A stretch of DNA of 64,000 nt from Magnetaquiglobus sp039908105. Lineage in GTDB: Bacteria > Pseudomonadota > Magnetococcia > Magnetococcales > Magnetaquicoccaceae. How positions within the stretch are numbered: position 1 is the first letter of the stretch; every line of letters starts with the position of its first letter. Positions 9,001 to 15,557 of the stretch are shown piece after piece. The stretch lies in assembly GCA_039908105.1 (NCBI GenBank), contig JAMOBI010000006.1, forward strand, positions 1-64,000, written 5' to 3'. The position numbers and the translations under genes are program-made. The notes beneath the pieces are model-generated. The model did no database searches and was not told where the DNA came from. It was given only the letters and a program-made list of their open reading frames with translations.

Positions 9001-11444
9001 TCACCTCTTCTGGCACGCCGGGATCCTTTGATCTTTCTGCGTTGTTGGCCAATGGCGACGGGATGCTTTTGAATGGTGCCTTGAGTCAGGATTATAGCGG
9101 CAAGTCGGTGAGCGGGGCGGGGGATGTCAACGGCGACGGGTTCGACGATTTTATCATCAGCGCGAACTCTGAGAATGGGTTATGGGATGGGATTGGCGCG
9201 GCCTATCTGGTGTTTGGACGCGCCTCCTGGAGTACGACGACGCCCATTTCCTTGCCTGGTCCCACTGGGAACAACGATCCTTTGATCTGCCTGATCATGG
9301 GCGAAAATGTTTCGCAGGCCGGCTCGGTGCAGGCTGCCGGAGATGTCAATGGCGATGGCTGGGATGATATCATCATTGGCGCCGTTGGTTTCGATAGTCT
9401 CGCGGGCAATTACAGTAAAGGAGCTGCCTATGTGGTGTATGGTAAATCGACCGGGTTTGCTCCCACGCTCGATCTCGGTTCGTTGGCGACCAATGGCGCT
9501 GGCTTCAAATTGACCGGCGCGGGGTATTATAATTATGCGGGCTGCGCGGTCTCCTCAGCCGGGGATATCAACGGCGATGGGGTGGATGATCTGTTGATCG
9601 GTGCCTCGGGGTTCCAGGATCAATATCATCCGGATGCAGGTGCGGTGTTCGTGGTGTTCGGTGCCAGATCCGGGCTCACCAACATCGATCTGGGTACCCT
9701 GAACGGGCAGAACGGTTTTCGTGTGCTGGGTGTCAATGGTGCGAATTATCTGGGCACCAGCATCGCTTCTGCCGGGGATGTGAACGGCGATGGCTGTGCG
9801 GATCTGGTGTTTGGCGCACCGGAGAGCCATTATTCGGCCAACAATGGATCGGTATACGTTCTCTATGGCCGGGAGTCAGGTTTCGTCTCGGAGCTGACTC
9901 TGGCAAATCTCAATGGCGCCAACGGCTTCAAGATCGAGGGCGTGGAGGCGGGCAGCGAATTCGGTATTTCGGTGGCCGGTGCCGGTGATGTCAATGGCGA
10001 TGGCTTCGCGGATATCATTGTCGGCGCGGATGCCACGGATCTGGTTGACTATCATAACGTTGGCGCCAGTTATGTGATTTATGGCGGCAACGATGCGGCT
10101 GCCACGGCAGCGGATCTGCAAAAGGTCGGTACCGGCGGGGCGGAGATCCTGCACGGCTACCTGGGCGATGATACACTGATCGGCAATGGCGGGGCCGATG
10201 TGCTGATCGGCGGCATGGGTAACGATATCCTGGCCATCGGCGATGAGACTTTCTATTCGATCGATGGCGGGGGTGGCATCGACACACTGCGGCTGGATGG
10301 CAGCGGCACGGTTTTGGATCTGACCCAATCCGGTATGGCCAATCGGGTCCACGACATCGAGATCATCGACATGTCCCCTACGGGCAATCAGACGCTCTAT
10401 TTGACCGCCAAGCTGGTGAAGGAGCTTCTCGGTACTGGAGAGGTGTTGAAGATTCATGGCAGCGGAGCGGATACGGTCCATTTGGGCAGTGATGTGAGCT
10501 GGGTTGCCAATGCCGGTGCGCAGCAGAACGTGGGCGGTCACAATTACGATACGTATAATACCGGCACCTATGGCGTGTGGGTGTGGGTGGAATCGACGCT
10601 GCACGATACCACGGCATTGGACCCCCTGGTGCTCGATCTGGATGGCGACGGCGTGGAGTTGGTCGATCAGGCGGTCTACTTCGACATGGGTGGGCATGGC
10701 ACGTTGCAGAAAACCGGCTGGGTGGGGCCGGATGATGCGCTGCTGGCGATCGATCGCAACCACGACGGGGTGATCAACGATGCGAGCGAACTCTTCTCCG
10801 AGCGGACCTTCGACGATGCCCACTCCGGCATCTCCGCTTTGTCGCACTTCGATGAGAATCTCGATCACCTGCTCGACTCCCACGATCAGGCCTGGAGTGA
10901 TCTGATCGTGTGGCGTGACGCCAATCAGGATGGCCTCTCTCAGGCCGGCGAAATGCGTTCGCCGACTCAGCACGGCATCACCTCGATCGCCCTTGAGACG
11001 ACGGCCAACGGGCAGTGGCAGGGGGAGAACCGGATTTTGACCGATGGTCATTTCACCACGGTCGATGGGCATACTGCTGGGCTGGCTGAGGTGGCGTTTG
11101 CGATCCATCCGACCGATACCCTCAGCCTGCAGGCGGCGGTCAGCGATCTGCTGCCGGAGCGTGTACCGTTGTCTGCGTTGCTGCCGGAGACCGTTTCCGG
11201 TGGTTATTTCGACCTGCTTGAGGCTACGCCAGGCGTACCGGCGATCACCCCGCATCAGATCGATCAGGCCATTCAAGTGATGATCTCGATGCTTCCGGAG
11301 ACGACGCCGACATCCGCCGTCACGGATGCGCCCGCCAGCCTTGAGCAACATGCCACCGGGGTGGTGGTGAGCCAGAGCGAATCGCCGCTGGTGGAGGATC
11401 CGCTCCATCCGCACGCGACCGCGTTATATGGGGTTGGAGGATAA
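3..11444 (+). CDS. Giant FG-GAP/RTX calcium-binding T1SS substrate, 5' partial
   Basis: The frame is open to the left edge, so the true start lies outside the window; the first ATG/GTG/TTG codon seen is TTG at 39. Residue numbers below count from that codon (3,801 residues). The N-terminus is the end of a cadherin-like domain, then an Ig-like domain (about 60-150). Then come 35 FG-GAP blades with the Ca loop GDxNGDGxxDxxIGAP, interrupted by four RTX nonapeptide blocks (GGAGND type) near residues 658, 1440, 2130 and 3365. A second Ig-like domain lies at about 815-905. Each RTX block is followed by a related module (IDGGGGxDTL ... LDLT ... IxxIExI). The C-terminus has LDLDGDG and EF-hand-like loops (about 3530-3645), a usual end for type I secreted RTX proteins. 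The transporter genes follow 8 bp downstream. Secretion and an adhesin or surface-layer-like role are inferred from family and context. Confidence 0.93.
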   Translation, partial: SQSWSLTGTDAGLFDITAAGAVAFKAPPDFESLSHTSAYSFNVVVGDSLGVSASQAVIVNVTDVNDFATGGVTITITPGTTVATGNTLHANCTLADQDGLDTLSYQWKANGVAISGATTDSLLLNNSMIDKVITVTVSGTDLHYHTTDSATSDPTTAVTYTPQAVISLDSLDGANGFMLVGSPLEQIGSEVSNLGDVNGDGIEDFLIGAEMGNPGGGYLLFGSTSEWSGSFNLSSSLNGSNGVQLKAFSQTENAGHSVGWAGDVNGDGYADLIIGAPNANHGGTDSGSAYVVFGQSDWDGADFLLSSLDGTNGFRIDGHASDHTGVSVHGVGDVNGDGWDDLIVGAALASTWFGATGASYVIFGKASGWSSTLDLTDLDGTNGFCLIGDAENDLMGYSVRGGGDIDGDGIEDLIVGAPMAQPYWGSTSGASYVIFGKTGDWNAFEMLCSLTGTNGFRVSGVAPGDSAGFSVSGAGDLNGDGYDDLIIGSKGAGTQAGSVYVLFGHSQGAGWSPLVTLSSLETSEGFRLNGVVAGDNAGVSVSGAGDVNGDGLADLLVGAWKADPNGNDQAGSSYLVFGQASWGTTPVTLTLLSELDGTNGFRLDGVAASDTSGESVSAAGDINHDGYDDLIIGAYTAAVGGANSGVAYVFYGGNFSNLSIAGDSQSGTIGADLLIGTPGNDTRIGLGGADVLIGGAGNDILSIGDASFMRVDGGSGSDTLRLDSGGFPLDLTQTGVRGRIHDIEVIDLATSDSVETVKLAPGVVSQITGAGADLRIVGTSIDRVRIGDGWSSGGGSIPVPGDTSHTYHLYTHGAESLLIDERIFPDTGDGVVTISGFAQIDATLTATINTPDPDGGLNTPTYVWKADGVEIAGEYNSTLLLSVANVAFYLDKAITVEVTYFDDKGYEEIVTSGPTAHVVEIIPAVSLAAITETTGVLFENTNNNIGDHAGKSVGSAGDINGDGFADLVIGVPEVDSSATNDGYTYVFFGKSSGFGGNFDITSALSIDPSAGFRIVGEHAGDTLPASIGHGDFNGDGVDDLIIGSPSVYSGGMINAGKAYVIFGKDTALAGEFSSNIPLNSLDGINGFGIQRIAGNGYLGSSVASAGDVNGDGYDDLLIGSTGLLSYAGGAYVVYGHGGAFTTELAVTVLDGSNGFRIVGANAGDRVGYSVTSVGDMNGDGFADVAIGAPQASGYDGEVYVVFGKASGFASTLDLAALGTGFSGFKFIGATDSYTGWSVSSAGDFNGDGYDDLLIGARYADGTGSDSGESYVIFGKSSGLTGVLHPADLGVTNGNYNGFALFGSRSGEKSGWSVSAAGDVNGDGYADLLIGAPFADPGDQLNPLSDDGSTYVVFGRASGFFSENFSQMMLCQLDGTDGFRLDGSTGVNGNGDPAGDQSGFSVASAGDVNQDGYEDFLIGAPYQDYGSIADGGAAYLYYGGNFTGASINPVICTGTSADDQLRGGLGNDTLNGWGGADLLLGGMGDDDLSISDGSFLKIDGGGGSDTLMINGASEFVLDLTLPGVANRIANIERINLVGVASASGSTTTAHDLWLSAAAISQISTSAAGSDLIIDGNGNCKVHLEVGFALDADLTTDNPGYNVFTNGALQVKIASGMRVESWWQLGSFDASQGVRFLGVGAGEQTGYAVATGGDLNGDGYDDLVIGAPKVALSMTTQGANPVMVTHYVGAARVVFGKESGWNDQEKLGALIGAYATTGFQLMGNIALGLVPRNDYLGKALTLAGDINGDGFDDLVAGAPDFGSGQGKVVVLFGSDSPTTRSMDVVGANSSLGFVLSGVAAGDKLGVSVAYAGDVNGDGWDDLIVGASDATINGNAQSGAAYVIFGHGGSWSAAPAMGSLTGADGFRLNGGNAGDHAGMSVAGAGDLNGDGLADLLIGAPGNGTTDAGRLYVVFGSAVSTNSELNLGTLGARGFVITGIDAGSKTGWTVSSAGDVNGDGIDDLIVSAPYGKRVDDVQTGVAYVIFGATDLTAIALSTLTGSNGFRIDGQKSGDLTGYSVASAGDVNGDGFADLVIGAIGADSATSNSSVASILFGKSTAWSSGVVALDQIGFGEMISLRGGKVDDVSGFSVSGAGDVNHDGYDDVLIGSPATTSDPQTAGAADLFFGGNFMGASTSGTTVTGFDATQPGDRLYGTLGADTFYGYGGADVLLGGAGNDMFHVSDLSFVRVDGGSGYYVNTSPSNDTLILNDPDPSSGFTLDLSDPAMVAKIRGIEHLDFSGNNQVDTIIIDDPSRLLAIASGVDPNNGVIQVELRVDETDHLVLTGEWYATDLGDFMVYHNADDTIQLITSPHITVATNSFSVDADVFTSSTQGMHVSMSGEGGNSLLGYSVSSAGDINGDGIDDFLVSAPLRSREDVNVIYMGVGAAYVIYGQGNTNTTVGFDLGGAIFTSLRGFRIFGDADHDRAGYSVSSAGDINGDGYDDLIIGTYNNGAPDNIPYSGSGKAYVVFGGEANQFSDNVRVSDLDGTNGFRLNGQYGGDQFGVSVRGAGDINGDGFDDMIVGAWRYDAYVGTSTYLTSSGAVYVIYGKSGWKESTSTTGRAFNISDLLNSNDAFRINGVAAHDHLGRSVSSAGDINGDGYDDLLIGAEKVDRSGSIDVGAAYVIYGQSSGFGASIDLSTLTSTQGFKLIGAMALAYAGWSVSSAGDVNGDGLDDMLVGAANADSNGNLYSGAVYVVFGKTNGFGTVLDLSELSGTNGFRVQGLATNDHLGTAVAAAGDFNGDGFDDIVVGAPGGKEQYGDFAEFVASGTAYILYGKASGFASSIDLATLDGLNGFKVDGARPAQITPGTDGGGPSLLSPGDALGFSVSGAGDLNLDGYDDVLIGAPGNSDAYVLYGSNYTGTHDDWNMGFKVLGENAGAWSGYSVSSAGDVNGDGFDDVIIGAEGNQVVDSNYTVTSPGAAYVIFGSASSQPFTLDLSLTALDGTNGFKLVGVADDDYTGASVSGVGDVNGDGYDDVIVGAFGANVSAGKTYLFFGRAQSSFTSSGTPGSFDLSALLANGDGMLLNGALSQDYSGKSVSGAGDVNGDGFDDFIISANSENGLWDGIGAAYLVFGRASWSTTTPISLPGPTGNNDPLICLIMGENVSQAGSVQAAGDVNGDGWDDIIIGAVGFDSLAGNYSKGAAYVVYGKSTGFAPTLDLGSLATNGAGFKLTGAGYYNYAGCAVSSAGDINGDGVDDLLIGASGFQDQYHPDAGAVFVVFGARSGLTNIDLGTLNGQNGFRVLGVNGANYLGTSIASAGDVNGDGCADLVFGAPESHYSANNGSVYVLYGRESGFVSELTLANLNGANGFKIEGVEAGSEFGISVAGAGDVNGDGFADIIVGADATDLVDYHNVGASYVIYGGNDAAATAADLQKVGTGGAEILHGYLGDDTLIGNGGADVLIGGMGNDILAIGDETFYSIDGGGGIDTLRLDGSGTVLDLTQSGMANRVHDIEIIDMSPTGNQTLYLTAKLVKELLGTGEVLKIHGSGADTVHLGSDVSWVANAGAQQNVGGHNYDTYNTGTYGVWVWVESTLHDTTALDPLVLDLDGDGVELVDQAVYFDMGGHGTLQKTGWVGPDDALLAIDRNHDGVINDASELFSERTFDDAHSGISALSHFDENLDHLLDSHDQAWSDLIVWRDANQDGLSQAGEMRSPTQHGITSIALETTANGQWQGENRILTDGHFTTVDGHTAGLAEVAFAIHPTDTLSLQAAVSDLLPERVPLSALLPETVSGGYFDLLEATPGVPAITPHQIDQAIQVMISMLPETTPTSAVTDAPASLEQHATGVVVSQSESPLVEDPLHPHATALYGVGG
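500..10090 (+). repeat. 35 FG-GAP blade-coding repeats in sets of 7, 7, 7 and 14
   Basis: Counting every GD-x-N-x-DG loop gives seven blades before RTX block 1 (about nt 2010), seven before block 2 (about 4360), seven before block 3 (about 6430) and fourteen before block 4 (about 10135). The seventh blade of each of the first four sets has a changed loop (NHDG, NQDG, NHDG, NLDG). Sets end in YGGNF, YGGNF, YGGNF, YGSNY and YGGND. FG-GAP (integrin alpha type) propellers normally have seven blades, so this is five propellers in series. Confidence 0.9.
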
Positions 11445-11452
11445 CGTCACCC

Positions 11453-13132
11453 ATGAGGGAGATGCTGCGCTTTTTGTGGCTGCGACCGGTGCTGGCCATT
11501 GAATTATTGGCGGCCTCGCTGCTGATCAATTTGTTGGGGTTGGCCTCGTCGCTCTACGTGATCCAGGTGCTCAACCGTTATGTAGCCAGCGGCGTGGATG
11601 CCACCCTGATCACCTTGACCAGCGGCGTGGTGGTGGCGATTTTTCTGGAGGGGTTTTTGCGCCGTTTGCGGCGTGATCTGGCCAACCGCGTCACCAATCC
11701 GCCGATGGGCCGTGTGGCTGCCGGGTTCTTCAACAATCTGGTCAACGTGCGGTTGGCCGAACTGATGCGCCTGCCGACCGCCTCGCAGCGTGAACTCCTG
11801 GGCCATCTGGCCACGGTGCAAAAGAGCTATACCCCGGCGACCATCGTGGCGCTGTTGGATATGCCCTATGCGCTGCTGTTCATCGCCGCACTGTTGTTGA
11901 TCCATCCGCTGATTGCCGCAATTGCGGCGGTTTTTCTGCTTCTGGTTTATCTGTTGACTCTTTTATTTCAGTATCGTCTGAACAAGCCGACTCAAGAGGT
12001 GACGCAACTGGCGGCCAAACATGCGGCCCTCTCCGCAGCCACCTTGACGGCAGCCGAGACGGTGCGGGTGTTCAACGCCGGAACGCTGTTGCGCAAGAGT
12101 TGGTGGGAGCAGACCGTCAAACTGCACCTTGAGCAGAGCAGCCTCATCAACCGTCAGGAGGGGTTGCAGTCGGTCACGCAGGGGATCAGTGCCCTGATGG
12201 GGGTGGCGGTGATCGGCGTGGGGGCGAAACTGGCCATGCTGGGCCAGATGGATACCGGCTTGATCATCGGTGCCAACATCCTGGCCGGTCGGGCCATCGC
12301 GCCGCTGTTGCGTTATGCGCAGCTGGCCCCGCAGTTGGCCAAGGCGCGGCAGGGGCTGGAGATGCTCGCCCAGTTCGGCAAGTTGCCGCTGGAGAAAGGG
12401 GAGGGGGTCAATCCACAGGTTTTTTCCGGCAGCCTCGAATTGCAGAGCGTGGGATTTGCCTGGCCGGGCAGCAAGGGGGTGCTGTTCGAGGGGCTATCCT
12501 TCGCGATCGAGCCGGGTCGATTGATCGCCGTGGTGGGCAGCAATGGCACCGGCAAGACCACTTTGTTGCGTCTGTTGGCCGGCGCCCTGGAGCCCAATCG
12601 CGGCAAGATTCTGGTTGACGGGGTGAATCTGGCGCAGTTGCAGCCGGAGTGGTGGCATGCCTGTCTGACCTATCTCCCCCAAGAGCCGTTGTTTCTGGAA
12701 GCGAGCCTGCGGGAGAATCTGTTGACCGTGCGACCGGAGTTGGACGAGGCCGCTTTGCAGGAGCTGGTGGATCGGGTGGGGTTGCGGCGTTTTTTGAATG
12801 AGAGCGATCAGGGATTGGAGCGTCCGATGACCGAGGCCGGGCAGAAACTGGCCCCTGGGATCCGGCGGCGGATCGCTTTGGCGCGCGCCATGGCCGCCGA
12901 TGGTCGCCTGGTGTTGCTCGATGAGCCCTTGGAGGGGATGGATGCCGAAGGGCGCAAGATGATCCTGGAGTGGATCAAGGAGTGGATCGCCCGGGGCTGC
13001 ACGGTGGTGATGGCTTCGCATGACCTCAATGCCGCCCAGGTGGCGGATCTGGTGGTCGATCTGAACGTCAAGCCAACCCCCACGGTGCGACAGGTTGAAT
13101 CCCGTCCGGCACGGATCGGAGTCGCGGGATGA
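11453..13132 (+). CDS. Type I secretion ABC permease/ATPase (PrtD/HlyB family, no C39 domain)
   Basis: A 559-residue inner-membrane exporter subunit: N-terminal membrane domain (about 1-300) and a C-terminal nucleotide-binding domain. The Walker A is GSNGTGKTT, the Q-loop region YLPQEP, the Walker B LVLLDEP and the H-loop ASHD. The family uses ATP hydrolysis to drive a substrate through a channel formed with an HlyD adaptor and TolC. There is no peptidase C39 domain, which fits an RTX substrate with a C-terminal signal. The signature region reads KLAPGIRRRIALARAM rather than LSGGQ. The gene starts 8 bp after the giant protein, with GGAGG at about 11437 as a likely ribosome site, and overlaps the adaptor gene by 4 bp. 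It probably exports the upstream protein. Confidence 0.93.
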   Translation: MREMLRFLWLRPVLAIELLAASLLINLLGLASSLYVIQVLNRYVASGVDATLITLTSGVVVAIFLEGFLRRLRRDLANRVTNPPMGRVAAGFFNNLVNVRLAELMRLPTASQRELLGHLATVQKSYTPATIVALLDMPYALLFIAALLLIHPLIAAIAAVFLLLVYLLTLLFQYRLNKPTQEVTQLAAKHAALSAATLTAAETVRVFNAGTLLRKSWWEQTVKLHLEQSSLINRQEGLQSVTQGISALMGVAVIGVGAKLAMLGQMDTGLIIGANILAGRAIAPLLRYAQLAPQLAKARQGLEMLAQFGKLPLEKGEGVNPQVFSGSLELQSVGFAWPGSKGVLFEGLSFAIEPGRLIAVVGSNGTGKTTLLRLLAGALEPNRGKILVDGVNLAQLQPEWWHACLTYLPQEPLFLEASLRENLLTVRPELDEAALQELVDRVGLRRFLNESDQGLERPMTEAGQKLAPGIRRRIALARAMAADGRLVLLDEPLEGMDAEGRKMILEWIKEWIARGCTVVMASHDLNAAQVADLVVDLNVKPTPTVRQVESRPARIGVAG

Positions 13133-14439
13133 AAGAGAGCCAACAGCCTGTTCCACCATTTGGTGAGCTTGATCCCGACTCCTCTCGCGCCTCGCGCCGT
13201 TTTCTGTGGGCGGTCTTCTTCGTGGTGGTGATCCTGGTCGTCTGGGGCTACTATGGCACGCTGGACATCATCAGTATCACCCAGGGAGAGGTGGTTCCAT
13301 CGACGTTGGTCAAGAAGGTGCAGCATCTGGAAGGTGGCATCGTGCGCGAGATCCTGGTGCACGAAGGGGGGCTGGTGGAGCGCGATCAGCCGCTCTTGGA
13401 GCTGGAATCGACCGCCTCGGGCGCGGATGTGGGGGAGTTGAAGGCGCGTGTTCAGTCGTTGCAGGTCGAGATCGTGCGCCTGGAAGCCGAGGCCGCCGGC
13501 AAGGAGGAGCTGGTTTTCACCGCCGCGCAGGCTGCGGAGTTCGGCGAACGGGTGCGTCAGGCCAAAGAGCAGTTCCAATCGCGCCGGGTGAACTTGAAGA
13601 ACGCCATTACCGGTCAATCCGAGACCGTGATACAGCGTCAGCACGACATCCAGGAGATCCAGGCGCGACTGCGCAACTCGCAAAAACGGGTCGGACTGTT
13701 GAACGAACAGGTCGGTATCAGCGAAAAACTGTTGAAAAACGACATTTCCAGCCGTTATGGCCATCTGGACCTGTTGAAGGAGTTGAGCCAGGTGCAAAGC
13801 CGCATCGAGGAGGATACCGCCGCTGTGGCGCGTGCCGAGGCGATGCTGAAGGAGGCCAACGCGCAGTTGAAGCTGGTGCGCAGCCGTTACGATGAAGAGG
13901 TGAGCAAGCAACTGGAGGCCGCCCGGCGCGACCTGAACGAGCATCAGGCGCGGCTGGGCAAGTTCGAGGACAGTTTTCGGCGTACCCAACTCAAATCCCC
14001 GGTACGCGGGGTGGTCAAAAGTTTGAATGTCGCCACCCTGGGCGGGGTGATCCGCGCCGGCGAGACCATTTTAGAGATCGTGCCCGAAGGGGATGAACTG
14101 GTGATCGAGGCCAAACTGCCGATTCACGACATCGGCTATGTCTCGGTCGGCCAGCAGGCCAAGATCCGGCTCATCTCTTCGGATTCTGCCCGTTTTGGTG
14201 AGTTGAACGGTCAGGTGGTCAACGTCAGTCCGGATACCTTTGTGATCAAGGAGGGCAATCCCTTCTACAAGGTGCGGGTCAAGACCGACACCGGTTTCTT
14301 CTCCAGCCGGGGGCAGACCTATCGGCTGGTGCCGGGGATGATCCTGCAAGTCTCGATCTTGACGGGCCACCGTTCGATACTGGAATATATCTTCTCGCCC
14401 CTCTTCAACGCCATGCATGCCGCGCTTGGCGAACGATGA
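13129..14439 (+). CDS. HlyD-family type I secretion membrane fusion protein
   Basis: 436 residues. One N-terminal transmembrane helix (about 24-45, FLWAVFFVVVILVVWGYYG) is followed by a biotinyl/lipoyl half-motif (HLEGGIVREILVHEGGLV), a long coiled-coil hairpin (about 95-280) and the returning beta-barrel (LKSPVRGVVKSLN onwards). The architecture is that of HlyD/PrtE adaptors, which link the ABC exporter to TolC across the periplasm. The ATG overlaps the stop of the ABC gene (ATGA), so translation is probably coupled. No outer-membrane partner gene is next to it. The only TolC-like gene in the window, near 45.1 kb, belongs to another operon. Confidence 0.93.
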   Translation: MKESQQPVPPFGELDPDSSRASRRFLWAVFFVVVILVVWGYYGTLDIISITQGEVVPSTLVKKVQHLEGGIVREILVHEGGLVERDQPLLELESTASGADVGELKARVQSLQVEIVRLEAEAAGKEELVFTAAQAAEFGERVRQAKEQFQSRRVNLKNAITGQSETVIQRQHDIQEIQARLRNSQKRVGLLNEQVGISEKLLKNDISSRYGHLDLLKELSQVQSRIEEDTAAVARAEAMLKEANAQLKLVRSRYDEEVSKQLEAARRDLNEHQARLGKFEDSFRRTQLKSPVRGVVKSLNVATLGGVIRAGETILEIVPEGDELVIEAKLPIHDIGYVSVGQQAKIRLISSDSARFGELNGQVVNVSPDTFVIKEGNPFYKVRVKTDTGFFSSRGQTYRLVPGMILQVSILTGHRSILEYIFSPLFNAMHAALGER

Positions 14440-14465
14440 AAACCAACCCAGAAGGGAATTGAATC

Positions 14466-15548
14466 ATGGAAGAAACCAGCCAGACCACGCCCCAGGAACC
14501 GATGTTGCGCATCGATGGTTCGCGTCTGTTCACCCGCTGGCTGGAGCAGGAACGGGTCAGTCTGATCTTTACCACCTATCAGGCGAGCAAGATTTTTTTC
14601 ATTGGTTTGAAGCCCGATGGCTCGATGTCGGTCTTCGAGCGCACCTTTGATCGCTGCATGGGGATTGCGCAACGCGGACGGACCCTCTGGCTTGCCTCGC
14701 GTTTTCAGCTTTGGCGTTTCACGGATATCCTCGACCAGGGGCAAACCCACGAAGGGTACGATGCGCTCTACGTGCCGATGACCGGGCATACCACCGGCGA
14801 TGTGGATATCCACGATATCGCCATTCTGCCGGATGGCCGGGCGGCCTTCGTGGTGACGCTGTTTAATTGTGTGGCGATGACGGGTGAGGATGAGAGCTTC
14901 ACGCCGATCTGGAAGCCGCCGTTCATCTCCAGGATTGTGGCTGAGGATCGCTGTCACATCAACGGGTTGGCGCTTGATCAAGGTCGTCCGCGCTATGTCA
15001 CCATGGTGAGTCGTTCGGATGTGGTCGAAGGGTGGCGCGAACATCGGGTCGGTGGCGGGGTGGTGATGGATATGTGGACGAACGAGGTGATCTGCTCTGG
15101 CCTCTCCATGCCGCACTCACCGCGCGTCCACCAGGGCAAAGTGTGGTTGTTGAACGCCGGTACCGGCGAGGTGGGCTTCGTGGATCCCGAGCGGGGGGGG
15201 TTCGAGGCGGTCGCCTTCTGCCCCGGATTCCTGCGTGGACTCTCCATGGTCGGCAATTACGCCGTGGTCGGTATGTCCAAGGCGCGCGAGAACCGTTCGT
15301 TCAGCGATCTGCCCTTCCATGACCGCCTGGAACAAGAAAAACTCGCACCGCGCTGCGGCATTCAGATCGTGGATCTGAAAACCGGTGCCGCCACCCACAC
15401 CCTGTCGATCGACGGGGTGGTGGACGAACTCTACGACGTGGTGGCGGTCTCGGGACTTGTCCGGCCCATGGCGTTGGGCTTCAAAAGCCGCGAGATCCAC
15501 CACATCCTGAAAGTCGGGGAGATGAATCCCGATCTGCTGGCGGTCTGA
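14466..15548 (+). CDS. TIGR03032 family protein (predicted beta-propeller, unknown function)
   Basis: A 360-residue protein without obvious signal peptide or membrane segment. It has the motifs I associate with TIGR03032/DUF4915 proteins: an early LIFTTYQASKIFFIG stretch, RxMGIA, LWLASRFQLWR, a D-IHDIA segment, CHINGLAL, MPHSPR and a GFLRGL segment. Members are often encoded beside large secreted repeat proteins and glycosyltransferases, as here; their biochemical role is not known to me. AGAAGGGA lies 8 nt before the ATG. The gene follows hlyD by 26 bp and precedes the glycosyltransferase by 9 bp, so it is probably cotranscribed with both. A role in modifying or handling the giant secreted protein is inference only. 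Confidence 0.85.
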   Translation: MEETSQTTPQEPMLRIDGSRLFTRWLEQERVSLIFTTYQASKIFFIGLKPDGSMSVFERTFDRCMGIAQRGRTLWLASRFQLWRFTDILDQGQTHEGYDALYVPMTGHTTGDVDIHDIAILPDGRAAFVVTLFNCVAMTGEDESFTPIWKPPFISRIVAEDRCHINGLALDQGRPRYVTMVSRSDVVEGWREHRVGGGVVMDMWTNEVICSGLSMPHSPRVHQGKVWLLNAGTGEVGFVDPERGGFEAVAFCPGFLRGLSMVGNYAVVGMSKARENRSFSDLPFHDRLEQEKLAPRCGIQIVDLKTGAATHTLSIDGVVDELYDVVAVSGLVRPMALGFKSREIHHILKVGEMNPDLLAV

Positions 15549-15557
15549 TCGGTCGTC

